From assembly GCA_046290495.1 (NCBI GenBank), contig JBKAGT010000006.1:310001-374000 (forward strand): 64,000 nucleotides of DNA. Reading direction: 5' to 3'. The DNA comes from PGYR01 sp046290495. GTDB lineage: Bacteria > Bacteroidota > Ignavibacteria > Kapaibacteriales > UBA2268. The notes beneath the pieces are model-generated. The model did not search any database, was not told the origin of the DNA, and saw nothing but the letters and a program-made list of their open reading frames with translations. This document shows, piece by piece, positions 16,315 through 25,191 of the stretch. The position numbers and the translations under genes were made by a program. Position 1 is the first letter of the stretch. Each line of letters begins with the position of its first letter.

Positions 16315-17961
16315 ATAGTTTTCAACTGACTTTTCTCTTATTTCTTTTAGTTTGTTAAAAATTTTTACCATTGCTTGTTTCCTACCATAACTTCTTGAGT
16401 AAAAATTATCAGGCACTAAGTAATTAAAAAACTCACTTAATTCATGATTATATGTTTTTTCAATTAAACCATTATACTTTATAATCCAAGGTAAATTGAA
16501 AGGGTTATTAGTTGACTGATTTGTAGTTCTTACTACTAAAGTATCTCCATTTGAATTTTCGAATGTTGCAACAAACCACATTGATAATAAAGTGGAAGGT
16601 TCTACATATTCATAAACTAATTCATCGGTAGTTTCTTGAGAAAGTGTGTCTAACATCTCGATAAAATCATTAGTTTCTTTCGTATAATCCTCAGTTTTAT
16701 ATTCATTTCGAATGTAAGTTTCTTCATATAATCTCTTTCTATACTCTACAAAGTAAGTCTTAAGACTTGAATCTTTAAGTGAGCTTAAATCAAATGTTAA
16801 ACCCCTATTTTTGAAGCTATTTAAAATGACTTTCTTTACAGTATCTGGGGTAACTTTTATCAATTGCCTAAATGTATAGGGATCTTTAAAATGCTCTTCT
16901 ATATAAACAGTTTCGGATATTAAGTCTTCATTTGTCAACTCGAACTCTACCTCACTATTCGCGCTACTCAAACACCCCGAATTGCCTGACTCAACATGAA
17001 TAGTAGTAATATCATATTCGAAAAATTCATTGATGGAATTTGACTTGTAATTGTAATTATTTATCTCTTCACTTTTTATAGAATAAACATGATTATCATA
17101 TTTGTAATCTGTTATTATTATTGAATCACTCCCAACAAAATTTAAATCGTTGATACTGAAATCGAAAATTTCTTGTCTATACCAAGTTGAATCATCTAGA
17201 TGTGAAAAATAGAGGGTATTATAATTGAAACCCCATTTTAACTTTCCGTTAAAGTAAATATCTTCCGGCTCTGCTATCCTATCTGAGCTGGTGAATAATA
17301 GAAATGAATCTATTCTAGATTCTTCAAACTTGAAAAGTTTTGAGGCATCTCTAAGAAAAAGAAATGAGGCATGCATGTTAGTGTCTATTAAGAAACTATA
17401 AAGTTTATGCTCCTTATTACTTATTAATTCTCTTTTATTCTTATTATAAATTCTGAATAGATTATTATTGCTATCTAAAGCAATGAATTGATTTTGCTTT
17501 ATTCTTTTAACTTTTTTGTAGTTTTTTAATGGGTCTATCTTCTTTTCTTTATTTTTACGTCCTGATATTGTTTTATAGTTACTGATACTATTGGAGTCTA
17601 TTTGTTGCCAACTATTACCATAATCTGAAGATAAGAACAATTTTTCTTCATACTCTTTTCTGTTTTGACTAAATTCCTTTCTAATAATTAATGAATCGTT
17701 ACCTATTTCGAAAATTCTCAAATTTTGCCAATAATGAATTTTGTTATATTCTGTTGAATCATAAATAATTAGTTTGAAACCATTATTAAGTGATTCTGCC
17801 TTGTATAATTTTAAAAATCTTGTCGTAAGAAATATTTGTCCGTCGTTTAAAACAACAAAAGAAGAGACTGATTTTAATTGCTTTCTGTTATCATAATTAA
17901 GTTTGGATGTTAACTTAAACGATGAGAATGCAAATAGTAATATGATTAATAGAAATTTCAT
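16300..17961 (-). CDS. exported protein of unknown function, propeller-like
   Basis: A 553-residue protein with an N-terminal hydrophobic signal (FLLIILLFAFSSF) and no further membrane segment, so probably periplasmic or surface. Residues 40-320 have short repeating beta units with motifs like LSSDYGNSWQQIDSN, reminiscent of BNR/sialidase-type propeller blades. The C-terminal 200 residues are Glu/Asn/Tyr-rich and unrecognised. There is no T9SS or PEP-CTERM tail. The gene ends in ATGA, overlapping the remnant start at 16303. Confidence 0.65.
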   Translation of the reverse strand: MKFLLIILLFAFSSFKLTSKLNYDNRKQLKSVSSFVVLNDGQIFLTTRFLKLYKAESLNNGFKLIIYDSTEYNKIHYWQNLRIFEIGNDSLIIRKEFSQNRKEYEEKLFLSSDYGNSWQQIDSNSISNYKTISGRKNKEKKIDPLKNYKKVKRIKQNQFIALDSNNNLFRIYNKNKRELISNKEHKLYSFLIDTNMHASFLFLRDASKLFKFEESRIDSFLLFTSSDRIAEPEDIYFNGKLKWGFNYNTLYFSHLDDSTWYRQEIFDFSINDLNFVGSDSIIITDYKYDNHVYSIKSEEINNYNYKSNSINEFFEYDITTIHVESGNSGCLSSANSEVEFELTNEDLISETVYIEEHFKDPYTFRQLIKVTPDTVKKVILNSFKNRGLTFDLSSLKDSSLKTYFVEYRKRLYEETYIRNEYKTEDYTKETNDFIEMLDTLSQETTDELVYEYVEPSTLLSMWFVATFENSNGDTLVVRTTNQSTNNPFNLPWIIKYNGLIEKTYNHELSEFFNYLVPDNFYSRSYGRKQAMVKIFNKLKEIREKSVENYPTKP

Positions 17962-18070
17962 TCAAATTAAGATGTTCTCAATAATACGAATAATTAATAC
18001 ATAATTCTCTGGTGATGATGTGAGATAAGTATATAATTAATCTAATAAATTTTAGCACATGATATAGAAT

Positions 18071-19405
18071 TTATAATAATCTTTTTGATTTTATTTCCAA
18101 GTATTTGTTTATAGTATTGACAGTTAAGTCTTTAGGTTTAGTCAATACAGTATGAATACCGAAAGATTTAAAAATATCTACAATATTGTTTTTTTCCATA
18201 GCATATTTCTCTGCAGTAACTTTCCTATATATATCGCTTTTTGTTTCTGCTTTTTCGCTTAATACTCTTGATATTTCTGTATTTTCAAAAAATATTACTA
18301 CTACTACATGGTACTTTGCGATTGCTTGTATATACTTTAAATTTCTCTTCATATTTGAAACAGTTTCGAAATTAGTATAAAGTAATATTAGACTACGTTG
18401 TTTGATAAAATGTCTTAAAGTTAGGAATAACTTCTCATAATTTGGCTCTTGAAAATTTGTGGATTGATTGTAAAGACTATGCTGTAAATTAGAGATTTGT
18501 GCTTTTTTCTTACTCGGTAGCTGAATGGTATCAACTTCTTTTGAGAAAGTAATTAGTCCAGCTTTATCATATTTTTGGATAGCTATATTTGATAAAATTA
18601 GAGATGAGTTTATTGCATAATCTAAAAGTGCCATACCTTCAAATGGCATTTCCATATTCCTGCCTTTATCGATAATGCTAATGATATTCTGCGAACGCTC
18701 ATCTTGATATTGATTTATCATTAGGTTATTTCGTTTTGCAGAGGCTTTCCAATTTATCGCTCTGTAATCATCACCTGTAGTGTATTCTTTTATTTGTTCA
18801 AATTCTAAAGAACGCCCTCTTTTTCTTATTTTTTTTACACCATACTCGTCTAATCTGTTTGATATAGCAAGAAAAGCAAACTTTTTTAACTGTAGAAATG
18901 ATGGAAGAACTGCTACATTTTGTTCAGAATTAAATATAGTTCTACATTGAATAATACCTAACGTTGATGATATAAACAGATTAATATTGGAAAATGTATA
19001 TTCTCCACGTTCTGTGGGACGCAGTTTGTAACTGATTTCCTTTGTTTCGTGAGGAGACATACTGAAACTAATTTCATTGTCTCTTATTTGAAATTGTTTG
19101 GGTATTTCATCAATAATCATACAATCAAAATTATGATTAGAGCTATTTTTTACTTTTATAGTAATAGTATTCTTATCACCGTTGGATAACTTTTTCCCAA
19201 GCACACGTTCAGCAAGAAATTTGTTCCTATTGCTAAATACCCAAATTATATCAAAAAGAGATGCAACAGAGAAAAGTAATAGTAAGATTAATGCAACATA
19301 GTACAGAATTCCTAAATACTGCCCTATAAAAAAAAGAGAAGTAATGATTGATATTATAATATAAAATCTTTTTTTCAAAAATAAAGACTTATAAAACTCT
19401 ATCAT
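18071..19405 (-). CDS. DUF58 domain-containing protein
   Basis: 444 residues from the ATG at 19405, which overlaps the MoxR stop as ATGA; an upstream in-frame start would run deep into moxR and has no support. Two membrane helices lie near residues 12-55. The DUF58 core YTTGDDYRAINWKASAKRN sits near 207-225, followed by a VWA-like segment with SIIDKGRNM in place of a MIDAS motif. DUF58 proteins work with MoxR-type AAA+ ATPases, which fits the immediate neighbour. It is the last gene of a minus-strand chain beginning with SpoIIM. Confidence 0.88.
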   Translation of the reverse strand: MIEFYKSLFLKKRFYIIISIITSLFFIGQYLGILYYVALILLLLFSVASLFDIIWVFSNRNKFLAERVLGKKLSNGDKNTITIKVKNSSNHNFDCMIIDEIPKQFQIRDNEISFSMSPHETKEISYKLRPTERGEYTFSNINLFISSTLGIIQCRTIFNSEQNVAVLPSFLQLKKFAFLAISNRLDEYGVKKIRKRGRSLEFEQIKEYTTGDDYRAINWKASAKRNNLMINQYQDERSQNIISIIDKGRNMEMPFEGMALLDYAINSSLILSNIAIQKYDKAGLITFSKEVDTIQLPSKKKAQISNLQHSLYNQSTNFQEPNYEKLFLTLRHFIKQRSLILLYTNFETVSNMKRNLKYIQAIAKYHVVVVIFFENTEISRVLSEKAETKSDIYRKVTAEKYAMEKNNIVDIFKSFGIHTVLTKPKDLTVNTINKYLEIKSKRLL

Positions 19406-20385
19406 CTCGGAACCTCTATAGTATGAAGTAAATCTTTGATAACGTCTGTCGTAGTTATACCTTCCATTTCTTTCTCGGGTGTCAGTATAAGTCTGTGTGA
19501 TAGCAGAGGTAAACAAAGGGTTTGTATGTCTTCAGGTGTTACGAAATCACGTCCGTTGAGTATAGCAAAAGACTGAGCAGAGCGGAGCAACATAATGCCA
19601 GCTCGGGGTGAAGCACCTAAATATATAGAATGAAAGCTTCTGGATAATTGAATTATCTCTACTATATATTTGTAAATAACTTCGTCTACTACTACATCAT
19701 TCAGTAAAGATTTGAATTCCTCGATTTCTTGTGAACTTATTATCTGATTAATATTTGCAATAGGGTTCTCAAATTTGTTGGACGATTTGTTTTTTAAAAT
19801 GCTCAGTTCATCTTCCATACTTGGATAATCAACATTTATTTTAAATAAAAATCTATCTAACTGTGCCTCTGGTAGTCTATAAGTACCTTCGTGCTCTACT
19901 GGGTTTTGTGTAGCCATGACAAAGAAAGGTGGCTCTAGAGTATATTTTACACCATCCATAGAAATCTGATTTTCTTCCATGACTTCGAATAGTGCAGACT
20001 GTGTTTTAGCAGGGGCGCGATTAATTTCATCTATCAGTAGTAAATTCTTAAATATTGGACCTTTTTTAAATTCAAATTCACCTAGCTTCGGATTGTAAAT
20101 AGAAGTACCTAATATATCAGAAGGCATCAGGTCAGGTGTGAATTGTATTCGACCATAATCTGCATCTATTACTTTAGAAACTAGTTTAGCTGTTAGTGTC
20201 TTAGCTACACCAGGAACACCCTCTATTAAAACATGTCCTCCTGTAAGAATAGCAGTAAGAATCAACTCGACCATATGATCTTGACCAATCAGTGATTTTG
20301 CTATTTCTTTTTTTATTGATTCAACTTTGGGTTGTATTTTACTGAGATCAACTCTTGATTGAAATCCCATGTTTTCATTTTCCAT
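19402..20385 (-). CDS. MoxR family AAA+ ATPase
   Basis: 327 residues. Walker A GVPGVAKT lies at 56-63, Walker B LLIDEINR at 116-123, with the MoxR motifs RIQFTPDLMPSDILG, FVMATQNPVEHEGTYRLPEA and QLDRFLFKI. The C-terminal lid ends with SPRAGIMLLRSAQSFAILNG. MoxR ATPases act as chaperones for VWA or DUF58 partners in envelope or stress processes. The start overlaps the DUF4350 gene by 11 nt and the stop overlaps DUF58 by 4 nt, so the gene is translated within a tight operon. Confidence 0.92.
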   Translation of the reverse strand: MENENMGFQSRVDLSKIQPKVESIKKEIAKSLIGQDHMVELILTAILTGGHVLIEGVPGVAKTLTAKLVSKVIDADYGRIQFTPDLMPSDILGTSIYNPKLGEFEFKKGPIFKNLLLIDEINRAPAKTQSALFEVMEENQISMDGVKYTLEPPFFVMATQNPVEHEGTYRLPEAQLDRFLFKINVDYPSMEDELSILKNKSSNKFENPIANINQIISSQEIEEFKSLLNDVVVDEVIYKYIVEIIQLSRSFHSIYLGASPRAGIMLLRSAQSFAILNGRDFVTPEDIQTLCLPLLSHRLILTPEKEMEGITTTDVIKDLLHTIEVPR

Positions 20386-21565
20386 CTCTTACCTTTGAAT
20401 AAAATTTATCAATGCTTGAATTTAATTTATCTAATTGCTGAAAACTAATGTCTTCAGTCCTTTCAACTATAATTATCTGATTGAAAATATCATCAATTAG
20501 TTGTAAACTTACTCCTGTTCGTTTGGCAATGTATTCCAAAATATCGTCATGGATTGAACTGTCTTTTAGATTAAGTCTAAATTTTAGAAAGTCTCTGAAG
20601 TGTTTTATTTTTTTATCCGCTATGAACTTATTGTCATTCTCTTCCAAGTAAAGATTACTTATAGTTTTTATAAATTCTAGCGATGTGTTCTTCTTCTTTT
20701 TTATTATTGGTATTGGATTTTGTTTTCTTTTAAGGTTTAGAATAATTGCTAAAACTACTGCTATTAGTAAAGTGAAATATCCCCATCTGAGTGACTTTTG
20801 TGATAATATGTACCTCAGTTTATGATTCGATTTATCGGCTCCGATTTTATAGTAATTGTCAAATATTATATCATTTTCTTTTGGTAAATAAGATAACATC
20901 CGGATAGCCAAATCAGGACTACCATAAAGCAAATTATAATTAGTAAATACGTATGGAACAGTTGATATATATATATCACCTTTCCCAATATTTTGTCGGA
21001 TAAATATAGCTTGATCATCATAGTGGGCTATTAGTTCGACTTTGCTAGTATCAAATCTAGTGAAATACGATGAGTAAGTTCCTTTGTCTAGTTTAAGTTC
21101 CTCATCAAATTGTAATTTTTTATCATAAAAGTTAATATCTTTATATTCTGTTTCACTAATAACATAAGTTTGACTTATACCAATGCCTAAGGTGTCAAAA
21201 TTAGCAACTCCATTTATGTTGATGAAGGCTGTGTTACCCTTACTTACCCAAGTCACAAGTTGCTCTAAACTTTTGGGGTCTATATTAATATTTGCATTGC
21301 CAAACATATTGTCATATGCAATTATTAGTGTAGTGTTTGTTTCATTCGTATCAAGTGTTTCATACAAACTAGCATCATTGTAGCTTATATTATCTGTAAT
21401 GAATAACTCTGGTAAAAGTTCGTCAAAGACTTTTGTGCCAAAAGGTATATTGTCTTCATTGCTGAAGGTTGCTGTCCAATCTGTCAAATCTCTATTTGAT
21501 ACTTCAATCAAGAAAATAAGAACTATTACTAAAGCAAATAATATCTTGTTTCTGTGATTTTTCAC
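20375..21565 (-). CDS. DUF4350 domain-containing membrane protein
   Basis: 396 residues: a membrane helix at 8-22, an extracytoplasmic region resembling the DUF4350 fold (SNEDNIPFGTKVFDELLPEL, LVTWVSKGNTAFININGVAN), a second helix near 262-280 and a cytoplasmic tail of about 110 residues. DUF4350 resembles a glutamine-amidotransferase-like Rossmann domain without known activity. It is a standard member of the DUF4129/MoxR/DUF58 clusters. The start overlaps the DUF4129 stop as ATGA. Confidence 0.75.
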   Translation of the reverse strand: MKNHRNKILFALVIVLIFLIEVSNRDLTDWTATFSNEDNIPFGTKVFDELLPELFITDNISYNDASLYETLDTNETNTTLIIAYDNMFGNANINIDPKSLEQLVTWVSKGNTAFININGVANFDTLGIGISQTYVISETEYKDINFYDKKLQFDEELKLDKGTYSSYFTRFDTSKVELIAHYDDQAIFIRQNIGKGDIYISTVPYVFTNYNLLYGSPDLAIRMLSYLPKENDIIFDNYYKIGADKSNHKLRYILSQKSLRWGYFTLLIAVVLAIILNLKRKQNPIPIIKKKKNTSLEFIKTISNLYLEENDNKFIADKKIKHFRDFLKFRLNLKDSSIHDDILEYIAKRTGVSLQLIDDIFNQIIIVERTEDISFQQLDKLNSSIDKFYSKVRDGK

Positions 21566-22344
21566 TTGTTATTTCCTCCATCAAGAGAGTTCAACAAGTT
21601 ATAAAATAGTGGCTCGACTTGAGTTAGATGAGAGTCTGTGATTTCAAATTCTCCATAGAATGTATAATCGAATATATTCGATACTTTTTTAAACTGAGAC
21701 TTAATATCATCATCTTTTATCTCATAAAAATAGTCTCTGTTTGTCTTATCCTCTGAGTATTTTATTATATCTTTATTGTTTAATTCTGAGATTATTTTTA
21801 GAAAAGAAAGTCTCACTACTTCTCTACTATCTCCATTCTTTTTGGCTTGTTCTATTCGTTTATCAAAGTCTTCTTTATCATTTGAGATAACTAAATCTAA
21901 TTCTGATTTTTGATTTGTTGTATTAACTAACCCAAAGCTGAAACCATGATTTATTAAATTATATATAATGAAACCTAAACAAACTAACCCCAATATATAG
22001 GCAAGTAATTCAATCAGCCCTAACTCATTCATTCTATACAATGCGTTCGAGAACCACTGAAATAATTTCATTTTGACCCAGTCCCAAATACCCAATTCTT
22101 CCCTTTCTTCTTCTGTTAAATAAATGTAATCACCAGAAGATATCAATGAGTCTAATTTTTTATGTGGTACTGGTATGATATCAACATCTTTGCTAATATA
22201 GTTGACTTGTTGTATAGTGTCAGCTTCATTTGTATCAAGATTCTGAGAATTATATTCAGCAGTATCAATAGAATTAGAGTCAATTTCGCCAAATAAACTT
22301 ACAGAAAATGAAAAAAGTATTATATAAACGAAAATTCTAAGCAT
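21562..22344 (-). CDS. DUF4129 domain-containing protein
   Basis: 260 residues with a cleavable-looking signal (IFVYIILFSFSVSLFG), an acidic periplasmic stretch, one membrane helix near residues 110-130 and a C-terminal DUF4129 domain. The domain is seen in the arrangement RLSFLKIISELNNKDII, DKTNRDYFYEI and FDYTFYGEFEI. DUF4129 domains occur in transglutaminase-like and MoxR-linked envelope proteins; no enzyme activity is established. It overlaps its upstream gene by 8 nt and its downstream gene by 4 nt. Confidence 0.75.
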   Translation of the reverse strand: MLRIFVYIILFSFSVSLFGEIDSNSIDTAEYNSQNLDTNEADTIQQVNYISKDVDIIPVPHKKLDSLISSGDYIYLTEEEREELGIWDWVKMKLFQWFSNALYRMNELGLIELLAYILGLVCLGFIIYNLINHGFSFGLVNTTNQKSELDLVISNDKEDFDKRIEQAKKNGDSREVVRLSFLKIISELNNKDIIKYSEDKTNRDYFYEIKDDDIKSQFKKVSNIFDYTFYGEFEITDSHLTQVEPLFYNLLNSLDGGNNK

Positions 22345-23194
22345 TCCCCTCAGGTAAATCTTGTCCCATTTGGTCTATTTTTTCTAACAACCCAGTTGCT
22401 TCTTTTTGTTCTTTCAAACTATAATAGTTGAATGATAGATATATATACATGATAATAGCCGATATCAGACTAAATGAAGTGATGATATTCAAAATAATAT
22501 CTAGTATCAAGTTATTGCTTGATTGAAAAGCAACCCCAGATTCTATGCCAGAAAACGCATTGAAAAAGTAGAATATAGAGCTAGGTAAGCTTAAAATTAA
22601 AGAGAGTATATAGTAAATAATAAATATAACTATTAGTCCACCGAAAGTCTCCCACCAATGATTTTTTATTAAATCTGAAGACTTATTAAACACCCCTTCA
22701 TTTCCATTACCTAATACCGTAATAATAATAGATAAAGAGTATATAACGAAAAGATAAATGCCTGGAATAACAAAAAATATAATTCCCACCACTACTAAGA
22801 AATAAAAACCTATGTTTACTCCTAGTAGGTTAAATATTTTTGAGAAAGCGTTTTTCTTCAGATATTCTTCTACTGGTTCAGTGGAATTAGAATTATAGTG
22901 CTTTATGTAATGAAGCGTTAATGATTGTAAATAGATTACAGTAAATAGCGTTAAAATCATTTGAGCAATGTAATAGATTGAAAATATTGCAAATGGATTT
23001 GAAGATAAATTGTTGTTTAAATTATCTAAACTTAGAGCACTAAATATTCCAATCAGTACAAGAAATGGAGCTATCCTAACTAGTAAGATTTTCATCAAAG
23101 GTTTGAATTCTTGTTTCAGAAATTCGAAAGTAGCATTGAGTAAGCTAGAAAAGTCTCTCTCTTTCTCAAATTCAATTCTATCAAAATTTTCCAT
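22337..23194 (-). CDS. six-helix membrane protein of the MoxR/DUF58 cluster
   Basis: 285 residues. After about 35 cytoplasmic residues there are six hydrophobic helices, rich in Ile/Leu/Phe/Gly, with a short hydrophilic C-terminus. The pattern resembles YciC/GDPD-membrane-domain-like integral proteins, but I cannot name a family. The gene lies 12 nt after spoIIM-like and overlaps DUF4129 by 8 nt, so its role is tied to the cluster. No catalytic motif is visible. Confidence 0.6.
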   Translation of the reverse strand: MENFDRIEFEKERDFSSLLNATFEFLKQEFKPLMKILLVRIAPFLVLIGIFSALSLDNLNNNLSSNPFAIFSIYYIAQMILTLFTVIYLQSLTLHYIKHYNSNSTEPVEEYLKKNAFSKIFNLLGVNIGFYFLVVVGIIFFVIPGIYLFVIYSLSIIITVLGNGNEGVFNKSSDLIKNHWWETFGGLIVIFIIYYILSLILSLPSSIFYFFNAFSGIESGVAFQSSNNLILDIILNIITSFSLISAIIMYIYLSFNYYSLKEQKEATGLLEKIDQMGQDLPEGNA

Positions 23195-23206
23195 TTTTTA
23201 TATATC

Positions 23207-24187
23207 CTAAATTAATTCATTTAATTTTTCATTGTCAAATTTGGCTTTTACTTTTCTTGGGTTGATTACAAAAAACCATAATACATAAGATAAAGAGCCA
23301 GTAATAATTATTAACTTAATTAGTATATTCATCTCGTGGTAACGAGTCACAAATGATTCTAAAAATCCTGCAGTAATAAAAATTGGTATCAATCCAGATA
23401 TCATTCTAATACCTTTTTTACCTCCTGCTAGGAAAGCATCCTTTCTGCTATAAGTGCCCGGGAACATAAACGAACGACTCAGTACAAAGCCTGCGGCACC
23501 AGCGATTACAATGGCCGAGATTTCTAAAGACCCATGTATCCATATTGTAAGGAATGTTTCCCAGAACATACCTTTTTGATAAAAAAATGCATGGAAAGAA
23601 CCTAGCATAATAGCATTGGTAAAAATTACGTAAGCTGTTCCTATTGAAAAAAAGATACCCAAAACAAATGCATAGAATGACACTACGATATTGTTGAATG
23701 TAATACCGAAGAACATATCGCTCTGCCTGCTTTTTTGATATACGGCCATTGGGTTTCCTTGTTCTATATTACTCTCAGTCATGTTTACATAGCCATCCCC
23801 TAAAATAAGGCGGACAAAAGTATCATCATTAGCTGCTGATAAAAAACCGATAGCAACTCCTAATAACATTATTAAAAGTGATACCAGGAGCTCTTTTTGA
23901 ACTGTAGAATAGATTAAAGGGAGATCACGCTTCCAGAAATCTACAATTCCTTGCCAAGTTTCTTTATTGTTTTTATAAATTTTTTGTTGGACACTTGCAG
24001 AGATAGAATTTAAGTATTGATGTGTCTTACCTTTAGGGTAATATGTTTTAGCATAAGATAGATCATCAAGAATCTCAATAAAGGTATCTGAGTTTTCATC
24101 ACTTCTTGGGTTTGATTTTTGTGAAAGCTGCGATTCAAATTTTTTCCATTTTTCTGAATTATTATTTAAAAATTGAACTTCCTTCAT
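23207..24187 (-). CDS. stage II sporulation protein M (SpoIIM/DUF95) family membrane protein
   Basis: 326 residues: an N-terminal cytoplasmic helical part of about 100 residues, then five to six membrane helices. SpoIIM-family marks are FFGITFNNIVVSFYAFVLG, LGSFHAFFYQKG and WIHGSLEISAIVIAGAAGF. The organism shows no sign of sporulation; in Gram-negatives this family sits beside RDD, MoxR and DUF58 genes and its role is unclear. It is the first gene of the minus-strand chain and diverges from the RDD gene across 86 bp that must hold both promoters. Confidence 0.85.
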   Translation of the reverse strand: MKEVQFLNNNSEKWKKFESQLSQKSNPRSDENSDTFIEILDDLSYAKTYYPKGKTHQYLNSISASVQQKIYKNNKETWQGIVDFWKRDLPLIYSTVQKELLVSLLIMLLGVAIGFLSAANDDTFVRLILGDGYVNMTESNIEQGNPMAVYQKSRQSDMFFGITFNNIVVSFYAFVLGIFFSIGTAYVIFTNAIMLGSFHAFFYQKGMFWETFLTIWIHGSLEISAIVIAGAAGFVLSRSFMFPGTYSRKDAFLAGGKKGIRMISGLIPIFITAGFLESFVTRYHEMNILIKLIIITGSLSYVLWFFVINPRKVKAKFDNEKLNELI

Positions 24188-24219
24188 TTTTGAATCTGAC
24201 TTATATTAATATTTATTGA

Positions 24220-24227
24220 TACCTTTG
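24220..24227 (+). promoter_or_regulatory. possible -7 box for the RDD gene
   Basis: TACCTTTG fits TAnnTTTG, 46 nt before the RDD start in the 86-bp divergent region. No well-spaced -33 element was found. Confidence 0.3.
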
Positions 24228-24273
24228 TATTGGTAAAGATAATACTTTTTCGAAAATATTCTAGTAAAAAGAT

Positions 24274-25008
24274 ATGCATATGGATAATTCATTTGAACAA
24301 CTAAAAATAGAAACTACTCAGAATATTGATATAGAATACAAGTTAGCTGGTGTTGGAGATAGGATTTTAGCTACTATCATAGATTCTATCATACTTTTAG
24401 TCTATATGATAATAATGGCATTTTCAATAGCTGGTAGTTATCCATCTCTATGGATTTTTGTACTCATTTATATTCCTTTTTTCTTCTATCATTTTCTTTG
24501 TGAGTTGTTTTTAGATGGTCAGAGTATCGGGAAAAAAATAAGGGGCATCAAAGTAATAAAAGTAGATGGGACAAGACCTTCGGTTGTTGATTATTTTTCT
24601 CGTTGGCTTTTGGGTTTAGTAGAGATTATGATGACTGGTGGGGTAGTGGCATTACTTTCTATTTTGTTGACTAAAAAATCGCAAAGAATTGGGGATATGA
24701 TTGGCAAAACCTCTGTAGTGAAAATAGAAAAGGGATTCAAATTAGAAGATACCATTTACATGGGAACTGGTGACAACTACACGCCTAAATTTCCGCAAGC
24801 TAAATATTTGAATGATGAAGATGCAAATTTAATAAGAGAAGTGTTGGGAAAGTATAATGGGAAAGTACTCACTTACCAAATAGCAGATGCTACTAAAAAG
24901 CTAACAGATATATATATAAAAAAGCTGAATTTAGATAATAATTTAGAGCCATTTGAATTTCTTTCTACCCTCCTGAAGGATTATAATCACTTTAACGGTA
25001 AAATATAA
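24274..25008 (+). CDS. RDD family membrane protein
   Basis: 244 residues. The RDD domain covers about 15-155: YKLAGVGDRILATIIDSIIL with its Arg-Asp pair, two further helices, and DGQSIGKKIRGIKVI, a typical RDD block. The C-terminal 80 residues are cytoplasmic and helical. RDD proteins are proposed transporters (sodium/proton exchange in one case), but most are uncharacterised. It is divergent from SpoIIM-like and belongs to the same conserved neighbourhood. A second ATG two codons in is an equally possible start. Confidence 0.85.
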   Translation: MHMDNSFEQLKIETTQNIDIEYKLAGVGDRILATIIDSIILLVYMIIMAFSIAGSYPSLWIFVLIYIPFFFYHFLCELFLDGQSIGKKIRGIKVIKVDGTRPSVVDYFSRWLLGLVEIMMTGGVVALLSILLTKKSQRIGDMIGKTSVVKIEKGFKLEDTIYMGTGDNYTPKFPQAKYLNDEDANLIREVLGKYNGKVLTYQIADATKKLTDIYIKKLNLDNNLEPFEFLSTLLKDYNHFNGKI

Positions 25009-25191
25009 GAATATTTATTATTATTAATCTTTAAAAGAGTGTTAAATACTTAAATTAACCCTAGTTTTACTTTTAGAATCGTTAATCTTAAATTGCATTA
25101 AGCTATTATAAATATCGTCGCAGGTGGGTAAATAAGAACATTCAATAATAACTGTCACAAAAATAAACATTCTAAAAAAACAGGAATCAAG

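Noticed and set aside
19406..19516. Longer DUF58 start inside moxR
   Set aside because: The ATGA overlap at 19402-19405 is the standard coupling and the longer part is the moxR sequence in another frame.
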